DNA of 64,000 bases, from positions 39,729-103,728 of the forward strand of contig JAKSDI010000058.1 in assembly GCA_022360175.1 (NCBI GenBank), written 5' to 3'. The DNA is from Chitinophagales bacterium. GTDB taxonomy: Bacteria > Bacteroidota > Bacteroidia > Chitinophagales > Saprospiraceae. Position numbers and translations under genes: made by a program. Every line of letters begins with the position of its first letter. Positions within the stretch are counted from its first letter, which is position 1. Under the pieces are notes generated by a model that was given only the letters and a program-made list of their open reading frames with translations, was not told where the DNA came from and ran no database searches. Below, one piece after another: positions 8,308-17,597 of this stretch.

Positions 8308-9000
8308 TTATAATATACTTTTATGTTTATGATCGTTTTTATTTCTTCTTATATGCAAAATAAATTCATTTACTCTCTTTTCTACTCTTGTGTAATGCCA
8401 GGCAGTGCCTAATATTAGAATAGAACATGCGATGAGGAAAGTAGTGATGCGAGATGCTTCAACTACAGGTACATGAATTTTATAAAATGGGCGCACAAAT
8501 AATACTTCCAGTCCAATAATAAAAGCAGTAAGCAGCAACAAAAATATACTTACAGCTTTAGCATGATCCAGAATAACAGGTTCTTTTTTTCTCAAACATT
8601 TCTTCAAAAATAAAATTACCTCTTCATTATAAGAATCTATCCGCAACAACTCCTCCAGTATGTATTGGGCATCATCATACTCCCTCAGGTTGTAATAAGA
8701 AGCAGCTTTCCGAAAAAGCAGCTTCTGAAATACGTCATCTCCTTTGTATCGCTTAATATTGCTAACTATAACCAATTCAAGAGCTGGATCTACCATCAAC
8801 AAATGTTTTTGATGAAATCCAACTTCAAACAAAGCATTGGTATAAGCGTAAAGCAAGACAAAATATTCTTCCTCATCCAGTTTTAATATTGCTTCTTCAT
8901 TCTTTTCATAAAAATGAATGATACCGCGGTAATTCATCTCTTCAATTTCCTTGAAGTCGCGAAATATTTTAGAATAATATGTTGATTGGTATGACGGCAT
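8308..9000 (-). CDS. TPR-like membrane protein of unknown function
   Basis: A 230-residue protein with no named family that I recognise. Residues 1-140 are helical and TPR-like (YTNALFEVGFHQ, KAASYYNLREYDDAQYILEELLRID). Two hydrophobic segments follow, near residues 145-168 (VSIFLLLLTAFIIGLEVLF) and 183-203 (ITTFLIACSILILGTAWHY), then a basic tail. It is probably an inner-membrane protein with a cytoplasmic helical domain. It is embedded in the operon between the cyclase and the nucleotidyltransferase. Confidence 0.7.
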   Translation of the reverse strand: MPSYQSTYYSKIFRDFKEIEEMNYRGIIHFYEKNEEAILKLDEEEYFVLLYAYTNALFEVGFHQKHLLMVDPALELVIVSNIKRYKGDDVFQKLLFRKAASYYNLREYDDAQYILEELLRIDSYNEEVILFLKKCLRKKEPVILDHAKAVSIFLLLLTAFIIGLEVLFVRPFYKIHVPVVEASRITTFLIACSILILGTAWHYTRVEKRVNEFILHIRRNKNDHKHKSIL

Positions 9001-9044
9001 CTATATATTTAAGCCCTAGCTATACAACTACAAAGAAAAAACTC

Positions 9045-9809
9045 TTATACATCTAATGGCTGTAGTGCATACAAGACAGGCTTGCTTGGGCTAACATCTA
9101 TTTCAAAACTGGCAATTTGAATATTTAATAAATATAAACCGTCAGGTACAGAATTGTTTACATAAATTAACTCAGAAATGGTAGAATTTTTTCTTGTCTG
9201 TTCTGGGTATTGCCAAAAAGCTTTATGCCCTAGAAGCTCCCCACCATCTTCTTCTCTATCTACCGATGGTAAATCAACCAATAAATGTTTTATCCCCTTT
9301 TTTACTATCCACTGCATCGCTTCATGATGAATATAAGGAGGATTGCTGCCAGAGTATTTAGTTTGCTTTTTGAAATCATCATTAGGCATCGTTCGAATCA
9401 CTAATGCTTCCTGTAATTCTATACCTTCTAAAGCCTGTTCTAATTGATCCCGCAAAATAACCCGATCGCCATTGTCTAATTTTGTGGGATAGACACTGGT
9501 TAAGATTGCCGGAAAATGAAATTCTTCCAAACACTGATTAATGGCATAAGGTTCTATTGCTATATGCCCAACACATTCTGTATGTGTACCATTACCATGA
9601 GGATTAATGCGAACATTCATAAAGTTGACAACCCCACCTTGAGCGGTAGCTCCTATGAAGTCACCTGCTACTACTGGGCTTGTTTCAAAATAAGGAGCAT
9701 AAAAACAATTGACTCCTTTTTCTCCTTCCCATAAAGGAATGGAAATATCAATTGGCTGTGAAAAATCTATTGAATATGCCTGTTCGTTAATTGTAACTTG
9801 CCCTTTCAT
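9045..9809 (-). CDS. Cyclase family protein (kynurenine formamidase-like fold)
   Basis: A 254-residue putative metal-dependent hydrolase of the cyclase/KynB superfamily. The metal-binding motif of the family, HxGTHxD-like, appears as NPHGNGTHTECVGHI around residues 70-84, with the usual Asp replaced by Glu-Cys. PIDISIPLWEG near the N-terminus is also typical. KynB hydrolyses N-formylkynurenine, but other members cleave different ring or amide bonds. A kynurenine 3-monooxygenase lies 43 kb away, which makes a role in tryptophan breakdown possible but unproven. It sits 20 bases downstream of nadK. Confidence 0.75.
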   Translation of the reverse strand: MKGQVTINEQAYSIDFSQPIDISIPLWEGEKGVNCFYAPYFETSPVVAGDFIGATAQGGVVNFMNVRINPHGNGTHTECVGHIAIEPYAINQCLEEFHFPAILTSVYPTKLDNGDRVILRDQLEQALEGIELQEALVIRTMPNDDFKKQTKYSGSNPPYIHHEAMQWIVKKGIKHLLVDLPSVDREEDGGELLGHKAFWQYPEQTRKNSTISELIYVNNSVPDGLYLLNIQIASFEIDVSPSKPVLYALQPLDV

Positions 9810-9829
9810 ATGCTATTTAATCTATCCTT

Positions 9830-10714
9830 CTAATGATTTCTTGAATCACTTCCCCAGGTAAGTTTGGTCCGTATAGTTTCCATAAAACCCGTATCCTGTA
9901 AACGCACTAATTTAATGCTAAAATCATTTTTCCGCACTGCCAGCTGATGAGCAGCCGTTACCGATTCAAAGCGAGAATCTAGTGTACAGAGGAAGTTTTC
10001 TGCTCGTCCTTCTACCTCAAAAGAAATAACAGCATCATCAGAAATCACCACTGGCCGCACATTTAAATTATGTGGTGCTACTGGTGTTAGTACAAAATTG
10101 CCAGAGTTGGGAAATATAATTGGGCCCCCACAACTTAGAGAGTAACCGGTAGACCCCGTAGGAGTAGCAATAATCAAACCATCTGCCCAATAAGAATTTA
10201 GATATGCTCCATTAATAAAAGTATGGATGGTAATCATTGATGACGTATCCCTCTTGAGTAATGTGCAGTCATTGAGTGCAAAGCGCACATCTCCAAACAT
10301 TGGAAGATTAGATTCCAGATAAAGCATCCGGCGTTCATCAATGATATACATTCCTCGCTTGATCAAGCTGATCGCTTCTTGTATCCTTTTCTTTTCTATA
10401 CTCGCCAAAAAGCCGAGCCTTCCCAGATTAATTCCCAAAATGGGTACACAATGCTCCCTGATATGAGTCGTTGCTGCTAATATAGTACCATCTCCCCCTA
10501 AGGTGATAAAAAAATCAAAATGACGGCCTCTGAAATCATCATAGCCTTCAAAAACCTGGATATCCTGTTTAAACTGGATGACATCTTCGATCTGATTGAA
10601 ATATGGAGCGTATACATGAGCGTCTATCTCTTCATCGTGCAGGGCATCAAAGAGACTTTGGATATGAGGTTGGTCTTTTTCTTTAAAGACTTTACTAAAA
10701 ACGACGACCTGCAT
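9830..10714 (-). CDS. nadK: NAD kinase
   Basis: A 294-residue cytoplasmic kinase that phosphorylates NAD to NADP. Diagnostic segments: LGGDGTILAA (GGDGT, residues 73-77), GINLGRLGFLA, the LNDCTLLKRD turn, and ADGLIIATPTGSTGYSLSCGGPI, which forms the NAD site. Length is standard. The start lies 1 base from the stop of the outer-membrane gene upstream, so the two are surely co-transcribed. Downstream genes follow with spacings of 20, 44 and 4 bases. Confidence 0.96.
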   Translation of the reverse strand: MQVVVFSKVFKEKDQPHIQSLFDALHDEEIDAHVYAPYFNQIEDVIQFKQDIQVFEGYDDFRGRHFDFFITLGGDGTILAATTHIREHCVPILGINLGRLGFLASIEKKRIQEAISLIKRGMYIIDERRMLYLESNLPMFGDVRFALNDCTLLKRDTSSMITIHTFINGAYLNSYWADGLIIATPTGSTGYSLSCGGPIIFPNSGNFVLTPVAPHNLNVRPVVISDDAVISFEVEGRAENFLCTLDSRFESVTAAHQLAVRKNDFSIKLVRLQDTGFMETIRTKLTWGSDSRNH

Positions 10715-10715
10715 G

Positions 10716-12119
10716 TTATATATTCATGTTGAAATGTAAAAATAAGCCATTTTCAAGTAAATCATTAAGGCTATATTCGATTCGTACAATTTTATTATAA
10801 AAAAACACAAAATCCAATCCAAGGCCCCCACCCCATAAGAGCATATTATTTAATGGATTTTCGTAATAGTAATAAGGGCTATTAACATAACCTATATCAT
10901 TATTGAAACTCATATTTATACGTAACGGCATGCATTTGAAGGCATCAATAGGTACCATACGACTGAAATCAAAATCATACTCCCATATTTTCAGGCGCAT
11001 ACTTGTTTTGAGAAAACTCATATCCAACCCGTCTATAACATAATATTCAAAGCCTCGCAGATAATCATTTCCGTAGCCCATTGCCCTATTGATATTATAA
11101 GGTTGCCTGCTACGAATAAGAGCGATTCTATTCTTTGTTTCTAATCCAAAGCTCCATCGATTTCCAATAGGAATATATTTTCGATACTCAGCAGTTAATT
11201 CTAATGCATTGACATCAGAATAAAAGCCCAAACCATCTTTTGCCAAATGAATAAAAAACATATACCCTCTCCAGGGATAATCCCTTGCATCTCTATTTTC
11301 ATACAGAAAACTATACGTCAGGCGGAAATATTGCTGATGGGAACGCCCATCCAAAAAGTAAGCAGGATTCAATTCATGAGCGACTATTTCATCTATCTTA
11401 TTTTGGCGATAGCCTATAGTCCATTTATGATTAGATTTGATTTTTGGGCGCAAGGTAGCTCCTAAATTAGCCCTGAAACGTTGCCATATGAAACGATCTT
11501 CATTATAGAATAGCTGTTTATTCTCATCGGTTGAATAGTTGATCTCACGGTTGCGAAACCAAGCTACATCCATAGAAAGCCCTAATGTCTGAGCTTTATT
11601 AATAAAAGGTATATCGTATGAAGCTTGATATTTTTGGGTATAGCCATATTTAGCAGAAAGCCTGAGTTTATCTTTTCTTCCACTGATATTGATGTGTGAA
11701 AAATCAATGCCTATAATCGTACGTTTCAGAGAACGCCCCTGCTCCACCCACCATACATTAAAGTTTCGATCAGCTAGTTCAAATACGGGCACTGGATATA
11801 GGTACCATCCTTCTTCTACCATGACGAGTAAAGATACTCGATTGGTAGTGCCTTCCCATTTCTTGAAACTAATCTGAGCTCGATTAAAGAGCCCCGTATT
11901 CATAATTAGTTCTTCACTGCGTTTTAACAGGTCAGAAAGTTCGGCAAGGATAATAGTATCGCCATGTTCTATGAGTAATTCTCGAAGGATGATATCCACT
12001 TGTGTTTTTCTATTTCCTTCCACCTCAATACCTTCAATATACACAGTAGGCTCTTCTGCTTGTCCACATAGAAGAGTTATTGTGAATAACATCAACATTA
12101 AAACAACGAGCCTTCTCAT
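10716..12119 (-). CDS. BamA/TamA-like outer membrane beta-barrel protein with POTRA domain
   Basis: About 467 residues. The chosen start gives MRRLVVLMLMLFTITLLCGQA, a clear signal peptide; the open frame extends 22 codons further upstream without one. A POTRA-like domain follows (VYIEGIEVEGNRKTQVDIILREL, then a NTGLFNRAQI turn). The remainder is rich in alternating aromatic strands typical of a 16-stranded Omp85 barrel, ending FLHFNMNI with a terminal aromatic motif. It is far shorter than BamA and has one POTRA at most, so it is more like the TamA/'surface antigen' group. Its substrate is unknown. Neighbouring CBS and nadK genes recall the bamA region of other Bacteroidota. Confidence 0.8.
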   Translation of the reverse strand: MRRLVVLMLMLFTITLLCGQAEEPTVYIEGIEVEGNRKTQVDIILRELLIEHGDTIILAELSDLLKRSEELIMNTGLFNRAQISFKKWEGTTNRVSLLVMVEEGWYLYPVPVFELADRNFNVWWVEQGRSLKRTIIGIDFSHINISGRKDKLRLSAKYGYTQKYQASYDIPFINKAQTLGLSMDVAWFRNREINYSTDENKQLFYNEDRFIWQRFRANLGATLRPKIKSNHKWTIGYRQNKIDEIVAHELNPAYFLDGRSHQQYFRLTYSFLYENRDARDYPWRGYMFFIHLAKDGLGFYSDVNALELTAEYRKYIPIGNRWSFGLETKNRIALIRSRQPYNINRAMGYGNDYLRGFEYYVIDGLDMSFLKTSMRLKIWEYDFDFSRMVPIDAFKCMPLRINMSFNNDIGYVNSPYYYYENPLNNMLLWGGGLGLDFVFFYNKIVRIEYSLNDLLENGLFLHFNMNI

Positions 12120-12392
12120 AGCTACGATTGAAAAACAAACTGATAGTTTTATCTGCCTCTCACGGCTGAGGCAGTACATAAACAAAAATACAAGTGATCA
12201 ATTTATTTTCTGATTAGTACTAATAATATTAGATGATTTGGCAAATTTCGTGATTTTAAACAAATGAATTGAATGAAAGCCTTCTTTCCTTTAGGTACAT
12301 TTCTTCCATTCAAACTATTATCCACGATAATTTACTCCCTTTTCGTCGCAAGAGTAGTTAGTTGTTAAAGAAGGGGCATCTAAGAGGCTAGA

Positions 12393-13052
12393 TTATACAT
12401 TCAGATAAGACATTAAAGCATCATAACGTTCTTTTAGAGAATCGATGTATTCTGTCTCGTTGAAAGTAGCCTTAATAACATAGTCATATCGCCCAAAGGT
12501 AGCGATAATAGACTGAACATGTTGGCTATTTACTTTAATAGTAACGTCTATTTGTGTAGAGTCTAGGTTGGTAGTAATAAATGAACTAAGCACTGCCGCA
12601 TTTTCAGATTCAACAATACGCGCAATTTCAGAGAGCATATAATCTCGCTTGCTTACTTCTAATACGATGATACTACCAGGCTCCGAAAATGAGGCGGTTC
12701 TGGCAAAAAAATGAACGATTGATTCCAGTGTCACCATACCGATATAATTCTCTCCATCATCCACTACAGGAATAACCGTAAGATGGTGTTGGGCAATTAA
12801 TCGGAGTATTTCGTAGATATGATCATTATATTTTAGATAAGGGCGTACCATTGAGAGCGAATAAGAACCAACTGCTTCCTCAACATCATGGTCTAAAATA
12901 TCATCTTCTGAAATCAGGCCTAGCAATTGTTCATTATTAACAATCGGTAGGTGGCGAATGTAAAATTCATTCATCAAACTCAATGCATCTTCACCTGTAT
13001 CGGAAGTTCGCAAAGGAATAATCGCATCAGAAATCAGTTGTTCAGCTGTCAT
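12393..13052 (-). CDS. CBS domain protein
   Basis: A 219-residue soluble protein. Two tandem CBS domains occupy residues about 1-130: LISDAIIPLRTSDTGEDAL with HLPIVNNEQLLGLISEDDI, then LTVIPVVDDGENYIGMVTLESIV. The C-terminal 85 residues look like an ACT-type domain (GSIIVLEVSKRDYMLSEIARIVESENA). CBS pairs usually sense adenine nucleotides. In many Bacteroidota this gene lies beside nadK, as here, but its partner is not established. It is separated from the outer-membrane gene by about 270 bases. Confidence 0.85.
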   Translation of the reverse strand: MTAEQLISDAIIPLRTSDTGEDALSLMNEFYIRHLPIVNNEQLLGLISEDDILDHDVEEAVGSYSLSMVRPYLKYNDHIYEILRLIAQHHLTVIPVVDDGENYIGMVTLESIVHFFARTASFSEPGSIIVLEVSKRDYMLSEIARIVESENAAVLSSFITTNLDSTQIDVTIKVNSQHVQSIIATFGRYDYVIKATFNETEYIDSLKERYDALMSYLNV

Positions 13053-13168
13053 CTTTCCAGAAGTTCAGTTCTTTCTCTTTCTTAACGTAAGTACAACAGT
13101 ATCTGTTGGTTGCCATAATGTTAAAATCTTATAATAATATATCGGCAATCCAACATTACTACTACTTT

Positions 13169-14056
13169 TTATTCTAATAGTTTTCTCTTTTGACTTGCAA
13201 ACTCAGCCTCTGTCAGTAAGCCTTTATCTCTAAGTTCTCCCAACTGTTTAAGTTGTTCCAGTAGATTAGGTTCCTGGCTCAGGAGGTCCTCAATGTCCTC
13301 ACTTTCTACCGAGGAGACTGTTGTACTCAGTGGGGTTTCATTAGCCTTATCAGCAATTTTATTAGCTGCTACAAGTCGGAAACCATTTTGTTCAAACTCA
13401 TCAAACTGCTCTTGTATACGTACGTAAGCAAGCGCATCATGTTCCTTGATTCGCTTAAAATCGTTAAATCCGTTGGCAACAGCCTGATCCAAATGATAAA
13501 AAGATTGCTCTGTTTCTTCATTTAACGAATAAGCGCATGCCAAATTAAAATGCGTAGCAATATCTTTAGGTGCCAGTTTAACCACTTCTAAAAAATCTTC
13601 TATGGCCGCGTCATAATCAAAATCTTTATACTTCTTGATCCCACTCAATTTGAAAGCATTGACTTTGCGTATATGTTCCTGCCGCTTGGCAGATTTCGCT
13701 TGAGGTCGTGGGCGTGGTTTAGGCCGTTCATATCGCTGACGGCTTTCATAGTTTCGGCTTTCTCTTCTTTGCTCTGTTCTTTCATATCTTTCCTGACGGC
13801 GATAGTCGCGTCTGTCAAAATCAGTATCTCTGCGATAGCGCTTCAATTCTATGGCTTCATTATATTTTTTGTCAAACTTATCCTGATCCATAGAAAAGAA
13901 AGCAATAGCATCTATTAAGCCTACCACCCACATGATAGGGAACCAACAGAATATAAGGTAAAAAACCCCTAAACCTGTCTGCCCGAGGTAAAAGCGGTGC
14001 ACGCCAAAACCTCCTAAAAATAAAGCTAAAATTCCCGCTACATTCTTTTCCTTCAT
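13169..14056 (-). CDS. TM2 domain, TPR and SHOCT domain protein
   Basis: A 295-residue inner-membrane protein with three modules. Residues 1-55 are a TM2 domain with two membrane helices (AGILALFLGGFGVHRFYLG, then FWFPIMWVVGLIDAIAF-like). Residues about 75-125 are an Arg/Tyr/Gln-rich linker (RYRRDTDFDRRDYRRQERYER). Residues about 130-215 carry TPR-like helices (DYDAAIEDFLEVVKLAPKDIATHFNLACAYS). The C-terminus, LLEQLKQLGELRDKGLLTEAEF, is a SHOCT motif. The function is unknown; the layout suggests a membrane-anchored scaffold. Confidence 0.8.
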   Translation of the reverse strand: MKEKNVAGILALFLGGFGVHRFYLGQTGLGVFYLIFCWFPIMWVVGLIDAIAFFSMDQDKFDKKYNEAIELKRYRRDTDFDRRDYRRQERYERTEQRRESRNYESRQRYERPKPRPRPQAKSAKRQEHIRKVNAFKLSGIKKYKDFDYDAAIEDFLEVVKLAPKDIATHFNLACAYSLNEETEQSFYHLDQAVANGFNDFKRIKEHDALAYVRIQEQFDEFEQNGFRLVAANKIADKANETPLSTTVSSVESEDIEDLLSQEPNLLEQLKQLGELRDKGLLTEAEFASQKRKLLE

Positions 14057-14213
14057 GCTCGCGTTTAAAATAAGGTGTATTATAAATAAAAAATAATTCT
14101 ACAGTTTTAATTGAAGCATATAAGTCCTAATAAGGGTTCCACTTATTCCTCAACTAGGCAAAATATCGCAGTACAAACCAAAACCTTTTTTAATCAGGGA
14201 TACTTAGCCAGTA

Positions 14214-15482
14214 CTATATTGGTTGATAATGCCCAGGAGTAAAGATTTTACATGTTAATACTGTAAAATCATCAGGATAAACTTCATTGCCTTTAAAACG
14301 TTCAAGGCTTTCCATTAGTTTCTCATTAAACTCGGAGGCTGAAGATTTATAATGTTGCCTAACAAAGTCATACAATAATTCTTCGCTCAAAAAGTCTCCT
14401 TTTTCGTTTTGTAAATCAGTAAGGCCATCTGTAAAAGAAAGTATCATCGCTTCTCCATCCAAAGTCAATTCTCCTACTTCTACCTCCGGAAGCTCTGGAA
14501 AAGAACCAAGTATAGTACAACCTTTATTCAGTAGATGCAGAACTCCATCATTTACTAACACAGGAGGATTATGACCTGCATTTACATAACGCAACGATTG
14601 ATTAACAGTATCGTATTGAGCAATGAAAAAAGTAATGAAACGCTCCCCTCTTGTAATGAGGTTGACCGATTGATTAAGATCGTGGATAAAGGTATCTATG
14701 GCCTCTTGTTTGTTAATTAGTGTGTGGAAGTTGGCTTGAAAATTGGCCATTAACAATGCTGCGGCTACTCCTTTCCCTGAAATATCTCCTACACAAAAAA
14801 CAATTTTCCCATCATCAAACTCTATGAAATCAAAATAGTCTCCACCTACTCCATAACGAGGTTTATAAATACTAGCCAGTTCATAGCAACTCTTACGAGG
14901 TAATTGTTCTGGTATCAGCATTTGCTGCATTTCAAATGCTAATTCCATTTCTCGTTTAAGCCTTTCCTGTTCTAGTTGGCGTTTAAAGAGTCGTTTGTTT
15001 TCAATAGCTACCGAGATGATATTTGTAATAGTGGTGATGAATTGTACTTTATTGTACATATCGTCCTCTTCACTAAAACCTCCGATAAAAACATATGCAA
15101 TGGCCTGATCTTTATGTCGTACAGGAATAACCACATCAAATTGTCTAATAAGTGGATTACTATTATCCTCTACATTATTTAGCCTTGTATATTTTTCAAA
15201 CTTATCTGTAATATCAATAGCTAATTGATCCTCGCTCACCCCAATAGAGGAAGCGCAGGTCCAACCATCACTTTCCAGCACATACAGCGCCATTTTTTTT
15301 ACACCTATCTCCCAGCTAAGAAAAGAATTGTACATATTGTACAACCCTTCAGCAGAAACATTATTATTAATAGCCTGTGTAATATTTAGCAGGCGATTAA
15401 TCTGAAGTTGCTTCAGGTTTAGTTCCCGCTCCAGTGCTTCAATGCTGGATAAATCTCTCTTCAGTTCCGAAAAACCTGACAT
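14214..15482 (-). CDS. GAF-PP2C (SpoIIE/RsbU-type) serine phosphatase
   Basis: About 422 residues from the chosen ATG (MSGFSELKRD). An open frame continues 19 codons upstream with a hydrophobic stretch, but that would leave only 25 bases to the divergent gene. A coiled-coil start is followed by a GAF-like domain (residues about 35-180) and the PPM/SpoIIE catalytic domain, with metal-binding acidic residues in GGDYFDF, CVGDISGKGVAAALLMANF, NAGHNPP and SFTDGLTD. This group dephosphorylates anti-anti-sigma (STAS) proteins in partner-switching systems. No STAS or RsbW-like gene is adjacent, so the target is unknown. Confidence 0.88.
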   Translation of the reverse strand: MSGFSELKRDLSSIEALERELNLKQLQINRLLNITQAINNNVSAEGLYNMYNSFLSWEIGVKKMALYVLESDGWTCASSIGVSEDQLAIDITDKFEKYTRLNNVEDNSNPLIRQFDVVIPVRHKDQAIAYVFIGGFSEEDDMYNKVQFITTITNIISVAIENKRLFKRQLEQERLKREMELAFEMQQMLIPEQLPRKSCYELASIYKPRYGVGGDYFDFIEFDDGKIVFCVGDISGKGVAAALLMANFQANFHTLINKQEAIDTFIHDLNQSVNLITRGERFITFFIAQYDTVNQSLRYVNAGHNPPVLVNDGVLHLLNKGCTILGSFPELPEVEVGELTLDGEAMILSFTDGLTDLQNEKGDFLSEELLYDFVRQHYKSSASEFNEKLMESLERFKGNEVYPDDFTVLTCKIFTPGHYQPI

Positions 15483-15564
15483 TATTGTTAAAATTGTTCC
15501 AAGTAAAGATATAAAATACAACATTTGAAAAATAATCAAATCGACAATTTAGTATGCCATTAAC

Positions 15565-16683
15565 ATGAAAATTTTACTTTTAGAACCTTTTTTAGGCGGT
15601 AGCCACCAGCAATGGGCAGAAGGCTACCAACAACATAGCCAGCATGATGTTAGTATTATAGGCTTAAAAGGCCGACATTGGAAATGGCGTATGTACGGAG
15701 GAGCAGTGAGCCTTGCCAGAAAACTCGATGAAGTAAAGGAGTTGCCTGATTTAATACTAGCTTCTGACATGCTAGATGTTGCGACATTCAGAGGTTTAAT
15801 CAATACTACGTGGCGAAAAATTCCCCTGGCCACTTACTTTCATGAAAACCAAATCACCTATCCCTGGTCGCCTACAGATCAGGATTTGAAGCTCAAGCGC
15901 AACAATCAGTACGGTTTTATCAACTATACCAGTGCATTAGCTTCTGACATGATTTATTTTAATTCCAGTTTCCACAAAATGGCTTTTCTGGAAGCCTTGC
16001 CCTCTTTTCTCAAGCAATTCCCCGATGCCCGAGAATTGGATACAGTTGCTGAAATTGCTGATAAGAGTGACGTATTACCACTAGGAATGGATCTTCAATC
16101 TTTAAATAGCTCACCTCCAAAAAAGAAAAATGAGATACCAATCATTTTATGGAACCACCGCTGGGAATACGACAAAAACCCAGAGAGTTTTTTTCAATTA
16201 CTTTTTCGACTGAAAGCGGCTAAGCATCGATTTAAGGTTATTGTACTTGGAGCCTCCTATCAACAATATCCCTCTATTTTTGATGATGCTCATACTTTAC
16301 TAAAAGACGAAATTTTGCACTGGGGATATGCTCCTTCCAAAAGTGAGTACGCTCGTTTATTGTGGATAGCAGATATTTTATTAACCACCTCTAAGCAAGA
16401 TTTTTTTGGTGGCAGCGTAGTCGAAGCGATTTACTGCAATTGCTATCCTTTATTACCCTATCGCCTGGCTTACCCTATGCACATCCCGGAAGCTAAAAGA
16501 GCTACACATTTGTACCATTCTGATGAGGAAGCATACAAAATGCTCGAAAGTTATATAAGCTCTTTTTCAATACTTAACCAAGTTGAAAGCTATCAACATT
16601 TTGTGGCTCAATATGATTGGAGTATTTTAGCCGCCGAATATGATCTGACTTTTGAGCAATTAATCAAACATCATGGTAAATAA
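15565..16683 (+). CDS. DUF3524-type glycosyltransferase, tRNA-queuosine mannosyltransferase-like
   Basis: A 372-residue protein. The N-terminus (MKILLLEPFLGGSHQQWAEG and LKGRHWKWRMYGG) is characteristic of the GTDC1/DUF3524 family. It is followed by a GT4-like half with LWNHRWEYDKNPESFF and the nucleotide-sugar-binding TTSKQDFFGGSVVEAI with an E-x7-E-like acidic segment. In animals this family (QTMAN) mannosylates queuosine in tRNA-Asp. Whether the bacterial members do the same is not established. The stop overlaps the next gene by 11 bases, indicating translational coupling to an alpha/beta hydrolase. Confidence 0.82.
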   Translation: MKILLLEPFLGGSHQQWAEGYQQHSQHDVSIIGLKGRHWKWRMYGGAVSLARKLDEVKELPDLILASDMLDVATFRGLINTTWRKIPLATYFHENQITYPWSPTDQDLKLKRNNQYGFINYTSALASDMIYFNSSFHKMAFLEALPSFLKQFPDARELDTVAEIADKSDVLPLGMDLQSLNSSPPKKKNEIPIILWNHRWEYDKNPESFFQLLFRLKAAKHRFKVIVLGASYQQYPSIFDDAHTLLKDEILHWGYAPSKSEYARLLWIADILLTTSKQDFFGGSVVEAIYCNCYPLLPYRLAYPMHIPEAKRATHLYHSDEEAYKMLESYISSFSILNQVESYQHFVAQYDWSILAAEYDLTFEQLIKHHGK

Positions 16684-17488
16684 GCACCTGATCTATGAGG
16701 GTAAACGAATTGCCTATCAAACCGCTGGCAAAGGTTACCCTATACTATTACTTCACGGATTTTGTTTCGATAGTGCTGTATGGGATGATTTTCAATTAGA
16801 TTTAATAGAGGAAAAATTTAAAGTTGTCCGCTTGGATCTTCCTGGATTTGGCAAATCGGATGTTTGGCCAGATATTACTATTGATAAAATGGCGGAAGTT
16901 GTTAAAGCTGTGATAGATGAATTAAAAATAGCTCACTTTGTATTAGTAGGACATTCCATGGGAGGATATGTAGGCTTATCTTTTGCTAATCAATTTCCTA
17001 TTCAGCTGGATGGTTTAAGCTTATTCCATTCTCACCCTTATGCAGATGATGCAGAGAAAAAAGATATCCGCCATAAGAGCATAGAATTTATGAAACGACA
17101 GGGGCATGTATTATTTGTCAAACAGATGATTCCTTCTCTTTTCAATGCCAAATTTTCTAACAGCAATGCATTCTTGCTGGAAAAACTACTTTTTAGAGCT
17201 ACTCGTTATCAAAGTGAAGGCATTATTGCTGCTCAATCTGCTATGGCTAACAGGGGAGATCAATCTGAAGTACTAAAAAACATAGAAGTTCCCGTACAAT
17301 TTATTATAGGTAAAGAAGATACAGCCATTCCTGCTGAAAAGAGTGAAGCGCAAGTACACCTCCCAACTATAGCAGATATTCAATACCTGGACAAAGCTGC
17401 CCATATGGGGATGTTTGAAGAACGCAAGAAAACGCAGTTACTTATAAGGCAGTTTGCTTCCTACTGTAAGAAAAAAGCATCTATGTAA
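16673..17488 (+). CDS. Alpha/beta hydrolase
   Basis: A 271-residue cytoplasmic hydrolase with no signal peptide. The fold signatures are ILLLHGFCFDSAVWDD (oxyanion-hole HG), LDLPGFGKSD, the nucleophile elbow GHSMGG with Ser95, an acid in IGKEDTAIP, and the catalytic His in KAAHMGMFE. The substrate cannot be predicted. It overlaps the preceding glycosyltransferase by 11 bases, so both are likely made from one mRNA. Confidence 0.88.
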   Translation: MVNKHLIYEGKRIAYQTAGKGYPILLLHGFCFDSAVWDDFQLDLIEEKFKVVRLDLPGFGKSDVWPDITIDKMAEVVKAVIDELKIAHFVLVGHSMGGYVGLSFANQFPIQLDGLSLFHSHPYADDAEKKDIRHKSIEFMKRQGHVLFVKQMIPSLFNAKFSNSNAFLLEKLLFRATRYQSEGIIAAQSAMANRGDQSEVLKNIEVPVQFIIGKEDTAIPAEKSEAQVHLPTIADIQYLDKAAHMGMFEERKKTQLLIRQFASYCKKKASM

Positions 17489-17597
17489 GTGATGTTTAGT
17501 GGGCTTTCAACAGATGGTATACCTCAAAGATGAAATATAAGGTAGTTCTTTGGTGTGAGTAGTAGAGGTTTAGTATTGAAAAAACAATAATAACCAA

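Noticed and set aside
12273..12368. 31-codon frame in the spacer upstream of the BamA-like gene
   Set aside because: Too short, without a clear ribosome site, charge pattern or family; left out.
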